This document shows, piece by piece, positions 1-8,489 of a stretch of DNA of 64,000 nucleotides (positions are counted from its first letter, which is position 1; every line of letters starts with the position of its first letter). The translations under genes were made by a program, and so were the position numbers. The notes below the pieces were generated by a model. It was not told the origin of the DNA. It searched no databases and was given only the letters and a program-made list of their open reading frames with translations. Location: the NCBI GenBank assembly GCA_963620035.1, contig CAVEXN010000011.1, positions 1 to 64,000 on the forward strand, written 5' to 3'. This DNA comes from F23-D06 sp963620035. Lineage in GTDB: Bacteria > Bacteroidota > Bacteroidia > Bacteroidales > WCHB1-69.

Positions 1-452
1 CCGGGTTCTCCTTGCGGTCCGGGAATACTGCTTCCGCAGTTGGCGGCATAGAGTGCGTAAGGCACTGACATCATCTGCTGCACCCCCTCAATGGTATAAT
101 TCGTGCCGCCGTCGGGGTCTATTTCAGTTTTCAGGAAATAGAGACCTGTACTCCAATCTATTGTAGCGAATGTGCCGCTCAAGACGGAGCCCTCGCCTAT
201 GACGAGCGTCATAAGGCCATTGACATTGGTAGTGGTCCGGTGCAGTTCCTGATAGACCACGTTGCCGTCAGGGTTGCCTTCTTCCATACTTTGAAGAATG
301 CTCACCCTGACCCCTATTTGGGCATTCGGCAGCAATTGGTTTACACTGTTGCGCACGACCGCCTGATAACTGATTTTCTGAGGCGGTGCATTTTGGGCGG
401 AAAGTCCGGCCAGCGCAAAAATTAACATCAAAAAAAATAGTAGTTTCTTCAT
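1..452 (-). CDS. Secreted collagen-like (Gly-x-y) surface protein, C-terminal part cut off by window edge
   Basis: The 150 visible codons start at ATG 452 with a signal peptide (MKKLLFFLMLIFALAGLSAQ) and continue into a domain with the motifs ISYQAVVRN and SVPYALYAAN. These motifs typify the N-terminal region of Bacteroidota proteins that continue into collagen-like or tail-fibre-like parts. The last visible residues, GPQGEPG, look like the beginning of a collagen-type Gly-x-y tract, so the unseen part is probably a repetitive fibre. It lies 35 bp downstream of the T9SS cargo gene on the same strand and may be co-transcribed. The start is clear; the function (adhesin or surface fibre) is inferred. 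The true length is unknown because the gene runs off base 1. Confidence 0.75.
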   Translation of the reverse strand, partial: MKKLLFFLMLIFALAGLSAQNAPPQKISYQAVVRNSVNQLLPNAQIGVRVSILQSMEEGNPDGNVVYQELHRTTTNVNGLMTLVIGEGSVLSGTFATIDWSTGLYFLKTEIDPDGGTNYTIEGVQQMMSVPYALYAANCGSSIPGPQGEP

Positions 453-487
453 AATGATATATTATTTGAATTATTGTTTGTCTATGA

Positions 488-976
488 TTACATCAATGTG
501 GTCTTCACGATTTTGAATGTCTTGAGCATCTTCTTCCCGTCATAGACCTTGAGGTAATAGTTGCCCGGAGCATAGGGCGACAGGTCTATCGCCGTAGCGC
601 TTGAATGGACAGCAATTTGTTGCACATGCTGGCCGTACGCATTAAAGAGGAGGGCACGCAGCCCGTCAGGGGGCAGTTGATATTCGCCCACGTCGAGCGT
701 CACGGCGTGTCGAGTAGGATTTGGATAGAGCGTCCACCGCAGCACAATGTCGGGATGGTCGGGCACGCCGACACCCATGATTTCAAAAGGCTGCTGCACC
801 CCTTCGGCAAAGGAAAGCTGTTCGCCTGCCGTCGTCTGTACGGCTGGCTGCCCTATCGTATAGGTCACTGTGCCGCCGTTTCCGGAAGCCGTGCCGCCCG
901 TGGGCACAAAAGCACTCTGCCCGTATGAAAACGCCGCCGAGAGTGCGATAACTGTTATGGTTGCTATTCTCTTCAT
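488..976 (-). CDS. Small secreted protein with T9SS type A sorting domain
   Basis: This 162-residue protein begins with a signal peptide (MKRIATITVIALSAAFSYGQ). The roughly 70 C-terminal residues match the T9SS type A sorting domain: a YPNP motif after a WTL strand, then beta-strand-rich sequence, a GNYYLKV strand and a KTFKIVK end. The mature part before it is short and glycine/threonine-rich (TGGTASGNGGTVTY), so this is either a tiny cargo or mostly a sorting module. ATG 976 was chosen over an upstream start at 1042 because it places the signal peptide at the N terminus. Cargo of this type is exported through the T9SS whose core is at 28861-34823. Confidence 0.85.
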   Translation of the reverse strand: MKRIATITVIALSAAFSYGQSAFVPTGGTASGNGGTVTYTIGQPAVQTTAGEQLSFAEGVQQPFEIMGVGVPDHPDIVLRWTLYPNPTRHAVTLDVGEYQLPPDGLRALLFNAYGQHVQQIAVHSSATAIDLSPYAPGNYYLKVYDGKKMLKTFKIVKTTLM

Positions 977-1101
977 ATCTGTGATTTTTCTGAATTGCCG
1001 TTCATTTCGTTTGAATATGCAAAGAAACAGACAATAAAACAATTTGTCAATACGTAAATTTACGCATTTTTAAGCATGAAAACAAAAAAAATGGAAAACC
1101 G

Positions 1102-1127
1102 AAAGAGCGGCAGATCAGCCGCTCTTT
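1102..1127 (-). terminator. Rho-independent terminator after the PPI operon
   Basis: A perfect 10-bp stem (AAAGAGCGGC against GCCGCTCTTT) with a 6-nt loop lies about 44 bp beyond the stop codon of the minus-strand gene ending at 1171. On the minus strand it is followed by a T-rich stretch. The symmetric A/T flanks could also stop transcription from the other direction. Confidence 0.75.
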
Positions 1128-1170
1128 TACAATATTATATATAGTGTCTTTTCGGGTATCGTATGCTTGG

Positions 1171-2007
1171 CTACCTTATCGCGATGCGGTCCCGTACTGC
1201 CTTGCGGTAAAGAGAATCGACATAGTTGTCAATCCTTTCGCGTTTCTTTTGGGCGGAAATCATCACTCGGGCGGTTTCCTGTTCCTCTTCGGTTTCATTG
1301 ACAGAGCGTTGTTCTTTGTGGTCGAGCACAACCATCAGGTAATGAAATCCATTTTCGTCCTTTTCCACATACTGATGTTGTTTCGCCACATTCTTCTCAA
1401 CTGCAAACGGCAGTTCTGCCTGAACCTCTTCGAGATAAAGCCAGGTGCTGTCGTCAATCATATACTCCACCGAATCGCCCAACATTGCCGCAAGTTCTTG
1501 TTTCTCGGTTTTGCGTCGGCTCTCGTTGAAAAGGATATCCCTTACCGGGGCTATCAGTTTTGAATTACGTGAGAGTTTTACATAGTTGATCTTAACAATT
1601 TCGCGGTCAACGCGGTATCTGTTGTCAAACATACGGTTGAAAGACCTCATCTCTTCGGAGGAGACATCATCTGTCGTCATTTCTTGGGCCAACTTCTGAA
1701 AATAGGAATCTATCAAAAGACTTTTTCGGCACGCTTCGAGCTGTCTTCCGAAATTTTTCTCGCGTAAAGAGAGTTTTTTCTCTGCCTCATGCAGCACCAG
1801 TTGTTCCTTGATCCAATTGTCCACGTAAGCATTGAAGAGCGACATGCTGTCTTCAGGCGACAGGCCTTCCGGTATAATGTCACAAACCTCTGAGAGATAG
1901 AGTTTGTGATAATAGACCTGCGCCACGATCCGGTCTTTTTTCTGGCATCCGGAAGCGGACAGCAGCAATGCGGCGCAAAGAAAGAAAAAAAACTTCTTCA
2001 CCTTCAC
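1171..2007 (-). CDS. Lipoprotein of the parvulin/SurA chaperone neighbourhood, no clear isomerase domain
   Basis: This 278-residue protein has a lipoprotein signal: a hydrophobic run, then LSASGC with the lipobox cysteine. The rest is helix-rich and charged (for example WIKEQLVLHEAEKK), resembling the N-terminal chaperone region of SurA/PpiC proteins. I see no clear parvulin catalytic domain. The likely start is GTG 2007, which overlaps the upstream gene's TGA as GTGA; longer ATG forms would lie inside that gene. The tight coupling suggests an accessory lipoprotein acting in the periplasm with the isomerase encoded at 2004-3764. The family assignment is inferred from sequence character and position. 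Confidence 0.65.
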   Translation of the reverse strand: MKVKKFFFFLCAALLLSASGCQKKDRIVAQVYYHKLYLSEVCDIIPEGLSPEDSMSLFNAYVDNWIKEQLVLHEAEKKLSLREKNFGRQLEACRKSLLIDSYFQKLAQEMTTDDVSSEEMRSFNRMFDNRYRVDREIVKINYVKLSRNSKLIAPVRDILFNESRRKTEKQELAAMLGDSVEYMIDDSTWLYLEEVQAELPFAVEKNVAKQHQYVEKDENGFHYLMVVLDHKEQRSVNETEEEQETARVMISAQKKRERIDNYVDSLYRKAVRDRIAIR

Positions 2008-3764
2008 TGCTTGTTGAAAATTGAACGGAACACCTTGTCGTCCGTTACAACGGGATACTTGGCGCGGAGTTCGTCCAGCCATTTTTTCTCTAAGATTTCC
2101 TGATAACGGTTGATGACTACGGCCTTGACATCGTCGAGGGGCTTGTAAACCACATTGCCGGTAGAGTCTGTTGTCTTGAACTCTTCTTTCATGTCCCGGT
2201 ATAATTGTTCAAGTCCTATGCTGTCCTGGATGGCGGCGTTCCACACCTTCTGGCTGTTGATTTCATAGAGCAGCATACCGTCGTGAAATTCTTTTACAAG
2301 GTCGCGATACTCCGGGTATTTGTTTTGCAGTTGGGTTTTTTCGTACCGTAAGATGCGTTCGTTGGTAAATTTGGTGTAAAGTTGTTCCAAAAATTCGGCC
2401 ATTGTTCCTTTAAGCGTTATGCCCTGATAGTGTGAGATGAATTTGGCGAATTCGACGGCAGAGATTGAGACATCGGCAAAGGAACACATCGGCTTCAGTT
2501 TCTCGATGCCTTTCAGTTCCGTAAGTTCTATCTTATCCGAGGAGAAGTAGTTGTCGGGGATGTTCTTGTTGAAGAACTTCATGGCCGCTTTTTTCCCTGA
2601 TTCGTTGAAACGGTACTCTTTTTTGAGTTTCGCGATCATGGATTCTTGTCCTTTGCGGGCCCTTTCGTCGCGGGCGAGTCGGGACTTCAGCAGGTATTTC
2701 GTCTCGTCGTTCACGGAGACATACTTTATGGAATCGAGACGGAGGAAGTGCCAGCCGAGCACGGAGGGCACGGGGTCGGACACATCGCCGGGTTGCATGT
2801 GGATTGCGGCGGCCGTATAGTTGCCCGGGCGGCGTCCCGGGGCGAACGGGAGCATCTTTCCGCCCTTGTCTTTGGTGGCCTGGTCTTCAGAGAGTTCAGC
2901 GGCAAGGTTCTCGAACGAGTTTTGACCGTTGCGCAGGCGGCGGGCTATCTCACGGACCTTGGCGAGGGCTTCGGGCGAACCTTGCGCGAGGGCGAGCGTA
3001 TCGGCCACGAAAATCTGCGACACGAAGATTTGCGCCATTGCGGGCACCTTTTCGTCCACCTTGATGATATGATAGCCGAAACGGGTACGTACGGGCATCG
3101 AAATCTGGCCGGCGGGCGTGTTGTATGCCACCGTTTCAAATGGGTAAATCATTTCAAGCACAGAAAAATAGCCGAGGTCGCCGTGGTTTCCGCGCTGCAT
3201 ACGGCCCGTTTGGGGGTTCACGAAATCGCGGGCGGAGGGGTCTTCCGAAAACTCGGCCGCGGCCTCGCCGAACTCCATGCCTTTCAGTATGCGGTTGCGG
3301 ATCTGCAAGATCTTGTTCCAGGCCTCCAGCGTGTCCTTCGGGGAGGCGGTGGCGCTGCACTGCACGAGGATGTGCGAAGCCCTGACCTGGTACCGGAAAC
3401 GGTCGTAAGCCTCGTTGAGCAGACGGTCGCTCACCTCGCTGTCCACCAGGTACTGCTGTGCCGACTGGTTGCGGTAGGAAGCCAGTTCGCGGGAAAAAGC
3501 GGCTGACGTGTCCATCTTGAGCGACTGTGCCTCCTGCACCTTCAACCGGTAGTTGATGAACAGGTCAAGATACTCGCGCAAGTCCTTTTCCGTGGCTTCG
3601 CTCAGCAGGTTGTTTTTCTGATAGGCCTTGAGGAACTCGGACTTCGTGACAGATTCATCGCCCACCTTTACCAGAACCGGGTCGGATACTTGTGCAGAAG
3701 CGCAGAATGTGGCGGGGATAATGAGCATTGCGGCTAAAAGACGTTTCATTTCTTGTGCAATCAT
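2004..3764 (-). CDS. Periplasmic peptidyl-prolyl isomerase with two parvulin domains (SurA/PpiC family)
   Basis: This 586-residue protein has a signal peptide followed by a SurA-like N-terminal chaperone region (DPVLVKVGDESVTKSEF). Two parvulin domains follow: the first begins near residue 126 (RASHILVQC) and contains DLGYFSV and FGYHIIKV; the second begins near residue 240 and contains GWHFLRLDS. The C-terminal 230 residues are helical. Such proteins catalyse proline isomerisation and help outer-membrane proteins fold in the periplasm. The ATG at 3764 is used; an in-frame ATG at 3749 gives a more compact signal peptide and is equally plausible. It heads a two-gene operon with the lipoprotein gene that overlaps its stop codon. 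Confidence 0.85.
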   Translation of the reverse strand: MIAQEMKRLLAAMLIIPATFCASAQVSDPVLVKVGDESVTKSEFLKAYQKNNLLSEATEKDLREYLDLFINYRLKVQEAQSLKMDTSAAFSRELASYRNQSAQQYLVDSEVSDRLLNEAYDRFRYQVRASHILVQCSATASPKDTLEAWNKILQIRNRILKGMEFGEAAAEFSEDPSARDFVNPQTGRMQRGNHGDLGYFSVLEMIYPFETVAYNTPAGQISMPVRTRFGYHIIKVDEKVPAMAQIFVSQIFVADTLALAQGSPEALAKVREIARRLRNGQNSFENLAAELSEDQATKDKGGKMLPFAPGRRPGNYTAAAIHMQPGDVSDPVPSVLGWHFLRLDSIKYVSVNDETKYLLKSRLARDERARKGQESMIAKLKKEYRFNESGKKAAMKFFNKNIPDNYFSSDKIELTELKGIEKLKPMCSFADVSISAVEFAKFISHYQGITLKGTMAEFLEQLYTKFTNERILRYEKTQLQNKYPEYRDLVKEFHDGMLLYEINSQKVWNAAIQDSIGLEQLYRDMKEEFKTTDSTGNVVYKPLDDVKAVVINRYQEILEKKWLDELRAKYPVVTDDKVFRSIFNKQ

Positions 3765-3794
3765 AATTGTTATCTGTTCAATTCAAAAAGGTTG

Positions 3795-3802
3795 CAAAAA
3801 TA
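3795..3802 (-). promoter_or_regulatory. Candidate -7 box for the PPI operon
   Basis: On the minus strand this reads TATTTTTG, matching the Bacteroidota -7 consensus TAnnTTTG. It lies about 30-45 bp upstream of the two possible start codons. No convincing -33 TTTG is seen at normal spacing. Confidence 0.5.
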
Positions 3803-3928
3803 CAAAAACAATCAATGCATGCTGTCATAAAACGGCGAATCGAGCAAAACACAGAGATAGGAAAAAGACGAGAGACCGCCTTTTTTTGCGATTGCGCCAT
3901 TGACAGTCGAAGCAAAAACGTTTTTTTG

Positions 3929-3936
3929 TATCTTTG
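3929..3936 (+). promoter_or_regulatory. Candidate -7 box for the OPT transporter
   Basis: TATCTTTG is an exact match to TAnnTTTG, 40 bp upstream of the ATG at 3977 in a divergent intergenic region. I find no good -33 element. Confidence 0.5.
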
Positions 3937-3976
3937 ACGGCTTTTTTCAACGATTCTCAACCAATTTATAATCAAC

Positions 3977-6013
3977 ATGAAAGAAACAGAGAAAGAGAAC
4001 AATGAGGTTGCCGGCGACATCAGGTTGCCCGACAATGCGCACCGTGAACTGAAGGCCGGCGAAACTTACCGTCCCATACTGCGGAGCGACAGGAAGTATC
4101 CGGAGTTGAATGCCTGGACCATCACATGGGGCATCGTCATGGCCATTCTGTTCTCGGCCGCCACGGCCTATTCGGGGTTGCGGTTCGGGCAGGTGTTCGA
4201 GGCCGCCATTCCCATCGCCATCATCGCCGTAGGCGCATCCACGTTGGCAAAGCGCAAGAATCCCTTGTCGGAGAACGTGCTCATACAGTCCATCGGCGCC
4301 AGTTCCGGCGTCATAGTTGCCGGCGCCATCTTCACGCTGCCCGCCATCTACATCATCAAAGAGACCAACCCCGCTGTGGGGGCAGAGATACAGGTCAACT
4401 TTTTCCAGATATTCCTCTCCTCGCTGTTGGGCGGCTTTTTAGGCATTCTGTTTTTGATCCCGTTCCGCAAGTATTTCGTCTCCGACATGCACGGAAAGTA
4501 TCCGTTCCCTGAAGCCACTGCCACCACTGAGATCATCGTGTCGGGGGCAAAAGGCGGCAATCAGGCGCGGCTGCTTTTAGTAAGCGGGCTCATCGGCGGA
4601 CTTTACGACTTTCTGATGACCACGTTCCAATTCTGGGCAGACACCATCTCCACGCGTATGTGCGGCTGGGGCGAACGGCTGGCCATGAACCACAAGTTCG
4701 TCTTCAAGATGAGTGCGGAATCCATCCTGCTGGGCACGGGTTACCTCATCGGGCTCAAGTATGCGGCGGTCATCTGTGCGGGCTCCGCCCTCTCGTGGTG
4801 GGTCATCGTTCCGCTGTTAGGACAATACGGGGCCATGGACGTCAACGGGACGATCACCTCTTTATCCACCGCCGACCCGGAGTTCCTCTTTGCCAACTAT
4901 GCGCGATACATCGGTATCGGCGGCATTGCGATGGCCGGACTGCTCGGCGTGTGCAAGTCGGCCGGCGTCATCAAGAAATCGCTCGGCGTGGCATTCAAGG
5001 CCGGAAAGCAGAAGGGCGGCGCCGCTGACACCCTTCGCACCCAGCGCGACATATCCATGAAGATCATCCTCTTCGGCTTTCTTGCCGTACTGGTCATGAT
5101 GTTCCTGTTCTTCATCTTCGGCGGCATGGAAATGAACTTCAAGCAAATAATAGTAGGATTGCTCATCGTGTTCCTGTTCGCCTTCCTGTTCACCACGGTT
5201 GCGGCCACCGCCATTGCGACGGTAGGCACCAATCCCGTGTCGGGCATGACTATGATGACCCTGATACTCTCGTCGATCGTCTTGGCCGCAGTAGGTCTGA
5301 AAGGCGGTGCCGGCATCCTTGCGGCGTTGGTCATCGGCGGCATCGTATGTTCCGCATTGGCTATGGCCGGCGGCTTCATCACCGACCTGAAAATCGGATA
5401 CTGGATCGGCACCTCGCCGTACAAGCAAGAGGGTTTCAAATTCGTGGGGACACTGGTGTCGGCCCTGACCGTCGGCGCCGTCATCATGTTGCTGTCCAAA
5501 ACCTACGGTTATACGGGCGAAGACGCTTTAGTTGCGCCGCAGGCCAATGCCATGGCAGCCATCATCCAGCCGCTTATGTTTGACGGATCCACCCCTTGGG
5601 TGCTTTACATCATAGGCGCCGTGCTGGCCATCCTCCTCGATGTCATCGGTGTACCCGCTCTGGCATTCTCCTTGGGAATGTTCATTCCCTTGCAGCTCAA
5701 TCTCCCGCTTCTGGTAGGCGGAGTGCTGGCCTGGTTCGTGAAATCAAGGAGCAAAGACGAAACCGTGAACCGCATGCGCAGCGAAAAAGGCACCCTGCTC
5801 GCTTCCGGACTGCTGGCCGGCGGCGCCATCATGGGCGTGCTCAGCGCCATCCTCAAATACTGCGGCGTGGAACCCACATTCATGGGCGAATACATCGGCA
5901 GTCCTCTGTTCAACATCTTGTCTGTCGTCATGTTTGCCGGACTGTGCGTCTATCTTGTACTGCATGCGCTCTCGGCCGGAAAAGAGAAAAACAACCAATC
6001 TATAACCGCATAA
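3977..6013 (+). CDS. OPT family oligopeptide transporter
   Basis: This 678-residue polytopic inner-membrane protein has a short charged N terminus. The first membrane segment follows the LNAWTITWG motif and contains AATAYSGLRFGQ; many hydrophobic segments follow, including GASSGVIVAGAIF and GGLYDFLMTT. OPT proteins import oligopeptides (some carry metal chelates) using the proton gradient. The length and N-terminal motifs fit the bacterial OPT branch. It lies at the head of a plus-strand run, 13 bp before the deoxynucleoside kinase gene. Together with the peptidase and tryptophanase genes here, it fits growth on peptides. The substrate cannot be read from sequence. Confidence 0.9.
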   Translation: MKETEKENNEVAGDIRLPDNAHRELKAGETYRPILRSDRKYPELNAWTITWGIVMAILFSAATAYSGLRFGQVFEAAIPIAIIAVGASTLAKRKNPLSENVLIQSIGASSGVIVAGAIFTLPAIYIIKETNPAVGAEIQVNFFQIFLSSLLGGFLGILFLIPFRKYFVSDMHGKYPFPEATATTEIIVSGAKGGNQARLLLVSGLIGGLYDFLMTTFQFWADTISTRMCGWGERLAMNHKFVFKMSAESILLGTGYLIGLKYAAVICAGSALSWWVIVPLLGQYGAMDVNGTITSLSTADPEFLFANYARYIGIGGIAMAGLLGVCKSAGVIKKSLGVAFKAGKQKGGAADTLRTQRDISMKIILFGFLAVLVMMFLFFIFGGMEMNFKQIIVGLLIVFLFAFLFTTVAATAIATVGTNPVSGMTMMTLILSSIVLAAVGLKGGAGILAALVIGGIVCSALAMAGGFITDLKIGYWIGTSPYKQEGFKFVGTLVSALTVGAVIMLLSKTYGYTGEDALVAPQANAMAAIIQPLMFDGSTPWVLYIIGAVLAILLDVIGVPALAFSLGMFIPLQLNLPLLVGGVLAWFVKSRSKDETVNRMRSEKGTLLASGLLAGGAIMGVLSAILKYCGVEPTFMGEYIGSPLFNILSVVMFAGLCVYLVLHALSAGKEKNNQSITA

Positions 6014-6026
6014 AAAAACAATCATC

Positions 6027-6644
6027 ATGCATATCGCTGTAGCCGGCAATATCGGTTCCGGGAAAACCACACTCACAGGCATGCTTGCCAAACATTACGG
6101 ATGGGAACCTCTCTACGAAAGCGTGGACAACAACCCCTATCTGGCCAGTTTCTATCAAGACATGCAGCGCTGGTCGTTCAACATCCAGATTTTCTTCCTC
6201 AACAGCCGCTTCCGCCAAATCCTCGACCTCCGGAAACGGAAAAAAGACGTCATCCAAGACCGCACCATCTATGAAGACGCTTTCATCTTCGCCCCCAACC
6301 TGCACGACATGAACCTGATGGCCACCCGTGACTTCGAGAATTACTCCTCCCTGTTCGAGCTGATGTCGCAGTTCATGCAAGCACCCGACCTGCTGATTTA
6401 CCTCAAGGCAGATGTCTCGACGTTAGTGACCCAAATACTCAAGCGAGGAAGAGCCTACGAAGACTCCATCCGCCCTTCTTATCTCGAGAACCTGAACCAC
6501 AAATACGACGAGTGGATTTCGAACTACAAGGACGGAAAACTGCTTGTCGTTGACGTCAACACCCTCAAGTTTGCCGAGAAACCGGAAGACTTCGGGGAAA
6601 TCATCAACAAGATAGACGCCGAATTGTTCGGCCTTTTCAAATAA
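6027..6644 (+). CDS. Deoxynucleoside kinase
   Basis: This 205-residue protein belongs to the dNK/dCK family, which phosphorylates deoxynucleosides in the nucleotide salvage pathway using ATP. The P-loop GNIGSGKTT lies at residues 7-15. A conserved QDRTIYEDAF segment carries the DR motif and catalytic-region acidic residues, and the LID-like arginines appear in KRGRAYEDSI. Length is typical. It is cytosolic. The gene sits 13 bp after the OPT gene and 6 bp before kdsB, so the three are probably co-transcribed. Base preference (purine or pyrimidine) cannot be decided by eye. Confidence 0.88.
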   Translation: MHIAVAGNIGSGKTTLTGMLAKHYGWEPLYESVDNNPYLASFYQDMQRWSFNIQIFFLNSRFRQILDLRKRKKDVIQDRTIYEDAFIFAPNLHDMNLMATRDFENYSSLFELMSQFMQAPDLLIYLKADVSTLVTQILKRGRAYEDSIRPSYLENLNHKYDEWISNYKDGKLLVVDVNTLKFAEKPEDFGEIINKIDAELFGLFK

Positions 6645-6650
6645 AGAATA

Positions 6651-7376
6651 ATGAAACACATAGGAATAATACCGGCACGCTATGCCTCAACACGCTTTCC
6701 GGGCAAGCCTCTGGCCCTCATCGGCGGGAAGCCTATGATACAGGTGGTTTATGAACATGCACTGGAAGCCGGGCTCGACCTCGTTGCCGTAGCCACCGAC
6801 GACGAGCGCATCGCCGGGTGCATACGAAAGATCGGGGGAACTGTCGTGATGACCCGCCCCGACCACCCCTCCGGCACCGACCGCTGCGGCGAGGCTGCCG
6901 ACATACTGCAATTGCTTGACGAGGATGTCGTCATCAACATACAGGGCGACGAACCTTTCATAAGCCGCAACGAGATCGAACTGCTCGCCCGGATGTTTGA
7001 ACGGCCGGAAGTTAACATAGCCACCCTTGTGAAACCTCTTGACCGGCAAGAGGCCCATAACACAAACAAAGTGAAAGTGGTCACCTCATTCCAGCAGAAA
7101 GCCCTCTATTTCAGCCGCTACCCCATCCCTTTCGTACGTGACGCACAAGACCCGTCACCGGCATACCGCCAACATCTCGGCATCTACGCCTACCGCTGCG
7201 GCACACTGCGCAAACTGGTGCGGCTGCAACCATCGCCGCTTGAGAAAAGCGAGAAACTGGAACAATTGCGTTGGATCGAAAACGATTTCGACATATTCAC
7301 AGCGCTCTGCAACTATCAAGGCACAGGCATCGACACCCCGGAAGACCTGGAAAGACTGAATATGCCGAAACCTTAA
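6651..7376 (+). CDS. kdsB: 3-deoxy-manno-octulosonate cytidylyltransferase (CMP-KDO synthetase)
   Basis: This 241-residue enzyme activates KDO with CTP to form CMP-KDO for the LPS inner core. The N-terminal nucleotide-binding motif IPARYASTRFPGKPL is diagnostic. Other family signatures are VATDDERI, RPDHPSGTDRCGEA, NIQGDEPFI and HLGIYAYR; EKLEQLRWIENDF lies near the C terminus. Length matches the family. Together with hldD at 27811 it shows that the organism makes a KDO/heptose-containing LPS core. It begins 6 bp after the kinase gene. Confidence 0.95.
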   Translation: MKHIGIIPARYASTRFPGKPLALIGGKPMIQVVYEHALEAGLDLVAVATDDERIAGCIRKIGGTVVMTRPDHPSGTDRCGEAADILQLLDEDVVINIQGDEPFISRNEIELLARMFERPEVNIATLVKPLDRQEAHNTNKVKVVTSFQQKALYFSRYPIPFVRDAQDPSPAYRQHLGIYAYRCGTLRKLVRLQPSPLEKSEKLEQLRWIENDFDIFTALCNYQGTGIDTPEDLERLNMPKP

Positions 7377-7394
7377 CCCCCCTCCCTTTACTCT

Positions 7395-8489
7395 ATGATT
7401 ACCTATATTATAAAAGCCCTGCAAAGTGACGGTTCCGTGTTCATCAACGATTTGGGGACCTTCACCACCCATTATGAACCCGCCAAGATAGACGGCGACA
7501 TGTTGATACCACCTTGCTGCAAAGTAACCTTGACCCTGCAGCAAGACGAACCCGATGAAACCGGCTTCATCAACTTCCTGAGCGAAGAAAAGCAATGTAT
7601 GCTCACGCAAGCCGCAAAAGACATTTCTGAATGGGTGGATAATTTGAAAAACGCACTGCAACACAACAAAAGCATCAGCTTTGACAATTTCGGCACCTTT
7701 TCCATCACCGAAAAAGGTACTATAAGATTTGTATGCGACCATATTGCAGAACTCAACCACGAATTTGAAGGTATGGAAATCGTTTCCCTCACCAAAAAAG
7801 ACAAACAAGGGAAAGTTGCCGCCAACGTTGCGCCTTACCCTCAACCAGAGACTCAACCTCAACCGGAACCGGAACCGGAACCGGAACCGGAGCCTCAACC
7901 TCAACCAGAACCGGAACCAGAACCGGAACCGGTTTCTATGCAAGAGGATGCCATCAAAGAGGAGGGCAAGACCTCTGTGCCGTCCAAGCACCGTTCACTG
8001 CATTGGCTCTTCATCCTGACCATCATCATCGCCGTGTCCGTCTTAGGATTTCTGTTCCGGCACCAGATAATGGACACTGTTCGACGCATACAGCACAAGA
8101 CAGCAGTGCCCGCAGAACCCGCCACCAACGAGAACGCAACGGACGAGAGCGAGGCTGACTATCTTTCCATAGAAGAGGAGATGACCGATGAGACGGCAGC
8201 AGTTGCAAGCGATCCGTGGAGTCCCGAAACAGTGAAAAGCACCGCCGACGGTAATTATAACTACATCCGTTTCGAGACCGGCCATTTCTACGTCATAGCC
8301 GGCAGTCTGACCAACGAGAAAGACGCGGAACTGCACATCCGGCAAAAGGGACTTGACGCACACTCGCCTTATTTGCTGTTGCAAGACAACGTGAGCAACA
8401 TCCGGGTGTGCATCGGCATATACGACAACGAGGAAGAGGCGGAAGCCTTTGCCAAAAGCATCAACCAGCACTATTGGGTACTCAAATGA
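7395..8489 (+). CDS. Membrane protein with HU/CCDC81-like N-terminal domains and a SPOR domain
   Basis: This 364-residue protein has an unusual domain order. Residues 1-130 look like two prokaryotic CCDC81/HU-type modules: the first contains INDLGTF and the second ISFDNFGTF. Residues 149-180 are a Pro-Glu/Pro-Gln spacer and residues 203-221 are a single membrane helix. Residues about 290-364 form a SPOR domain (FYVIAGSLTNEKDA), which binds denuded peptidoglycan at division sites. The topology suggests a cytoplasmic HU-like part and a periplasmic SPOR domain, perhaps linking DNA or a cytoplasmic partner to the septum. Its stop overlaps the pssA start (ATGA). The family is known in Bacteroidota; the role is inferred. 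Confidence 0.8.
   Translation: MITYIIKALQSDGSVFINDLGTFTTHYEPAKIDGDMLIPPCCKVTLTLQQDEPDETGFINFLSEEKQCMLTQAAKDISEWVDNLKNALQHNKSISFDNFGTFSITEKGTIRFVCDHIAELNHEFEGMEIVSLTKKDKQGKVAANVAPYPQPETQPQPEPEPEPEPEPQPQPEPEPEPEPVSMQEDAIKEEGKTSVPSKHRSLHWLFILTIIIAVSVLGFLFRHQIMDTVRRIQHKTAVPAEPATNENATDESEADYLSIEEEMTDETAAVASDPWSPETVKSTADGNYNYIRFETGHFYVIAGSLTNEKDAELHIRQKGLDAHSPYLLLQDNVSNIRVCIGIYDNEEEAEAFAKSINQHYWVLK
7839..7931 (+). repeat. Pro-Glu/Pro-Gln coding hexamer repeat
   Basis: About 30 codons alternate Pro with Glu or Gln, built on a degenerate GGAACC hexamer that is perfect over 7859-7890. It lies between the HU-like region and the membrane helix of the SPOR protein. Such tracts can change length by slippage, in whole codon pairs without frameshift. 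Confidence 0.8.

Noticed and set aside
2646..3506. Plus-strand open frame of 286 codons opposite the parvulin isomerase
   Set aside because: It is a frame shadow of the GC-rich isomerase gene; it has no family motif and the opposite strand has the clear gene.
4862..5499. Minus-strand open frames of 188 and 200 codons inside the OPT gene
   Set aside because: Composition is that of an antisense shadow of a membrane protein; no start signals or motifs.
7839..7931. Hexamer repeat taken as a possible CRISPR-like or mobile repeat
   Set aside because: It is an in-frame coding repeat for Pro-Glu/Pro-Gln with no spacer structure.
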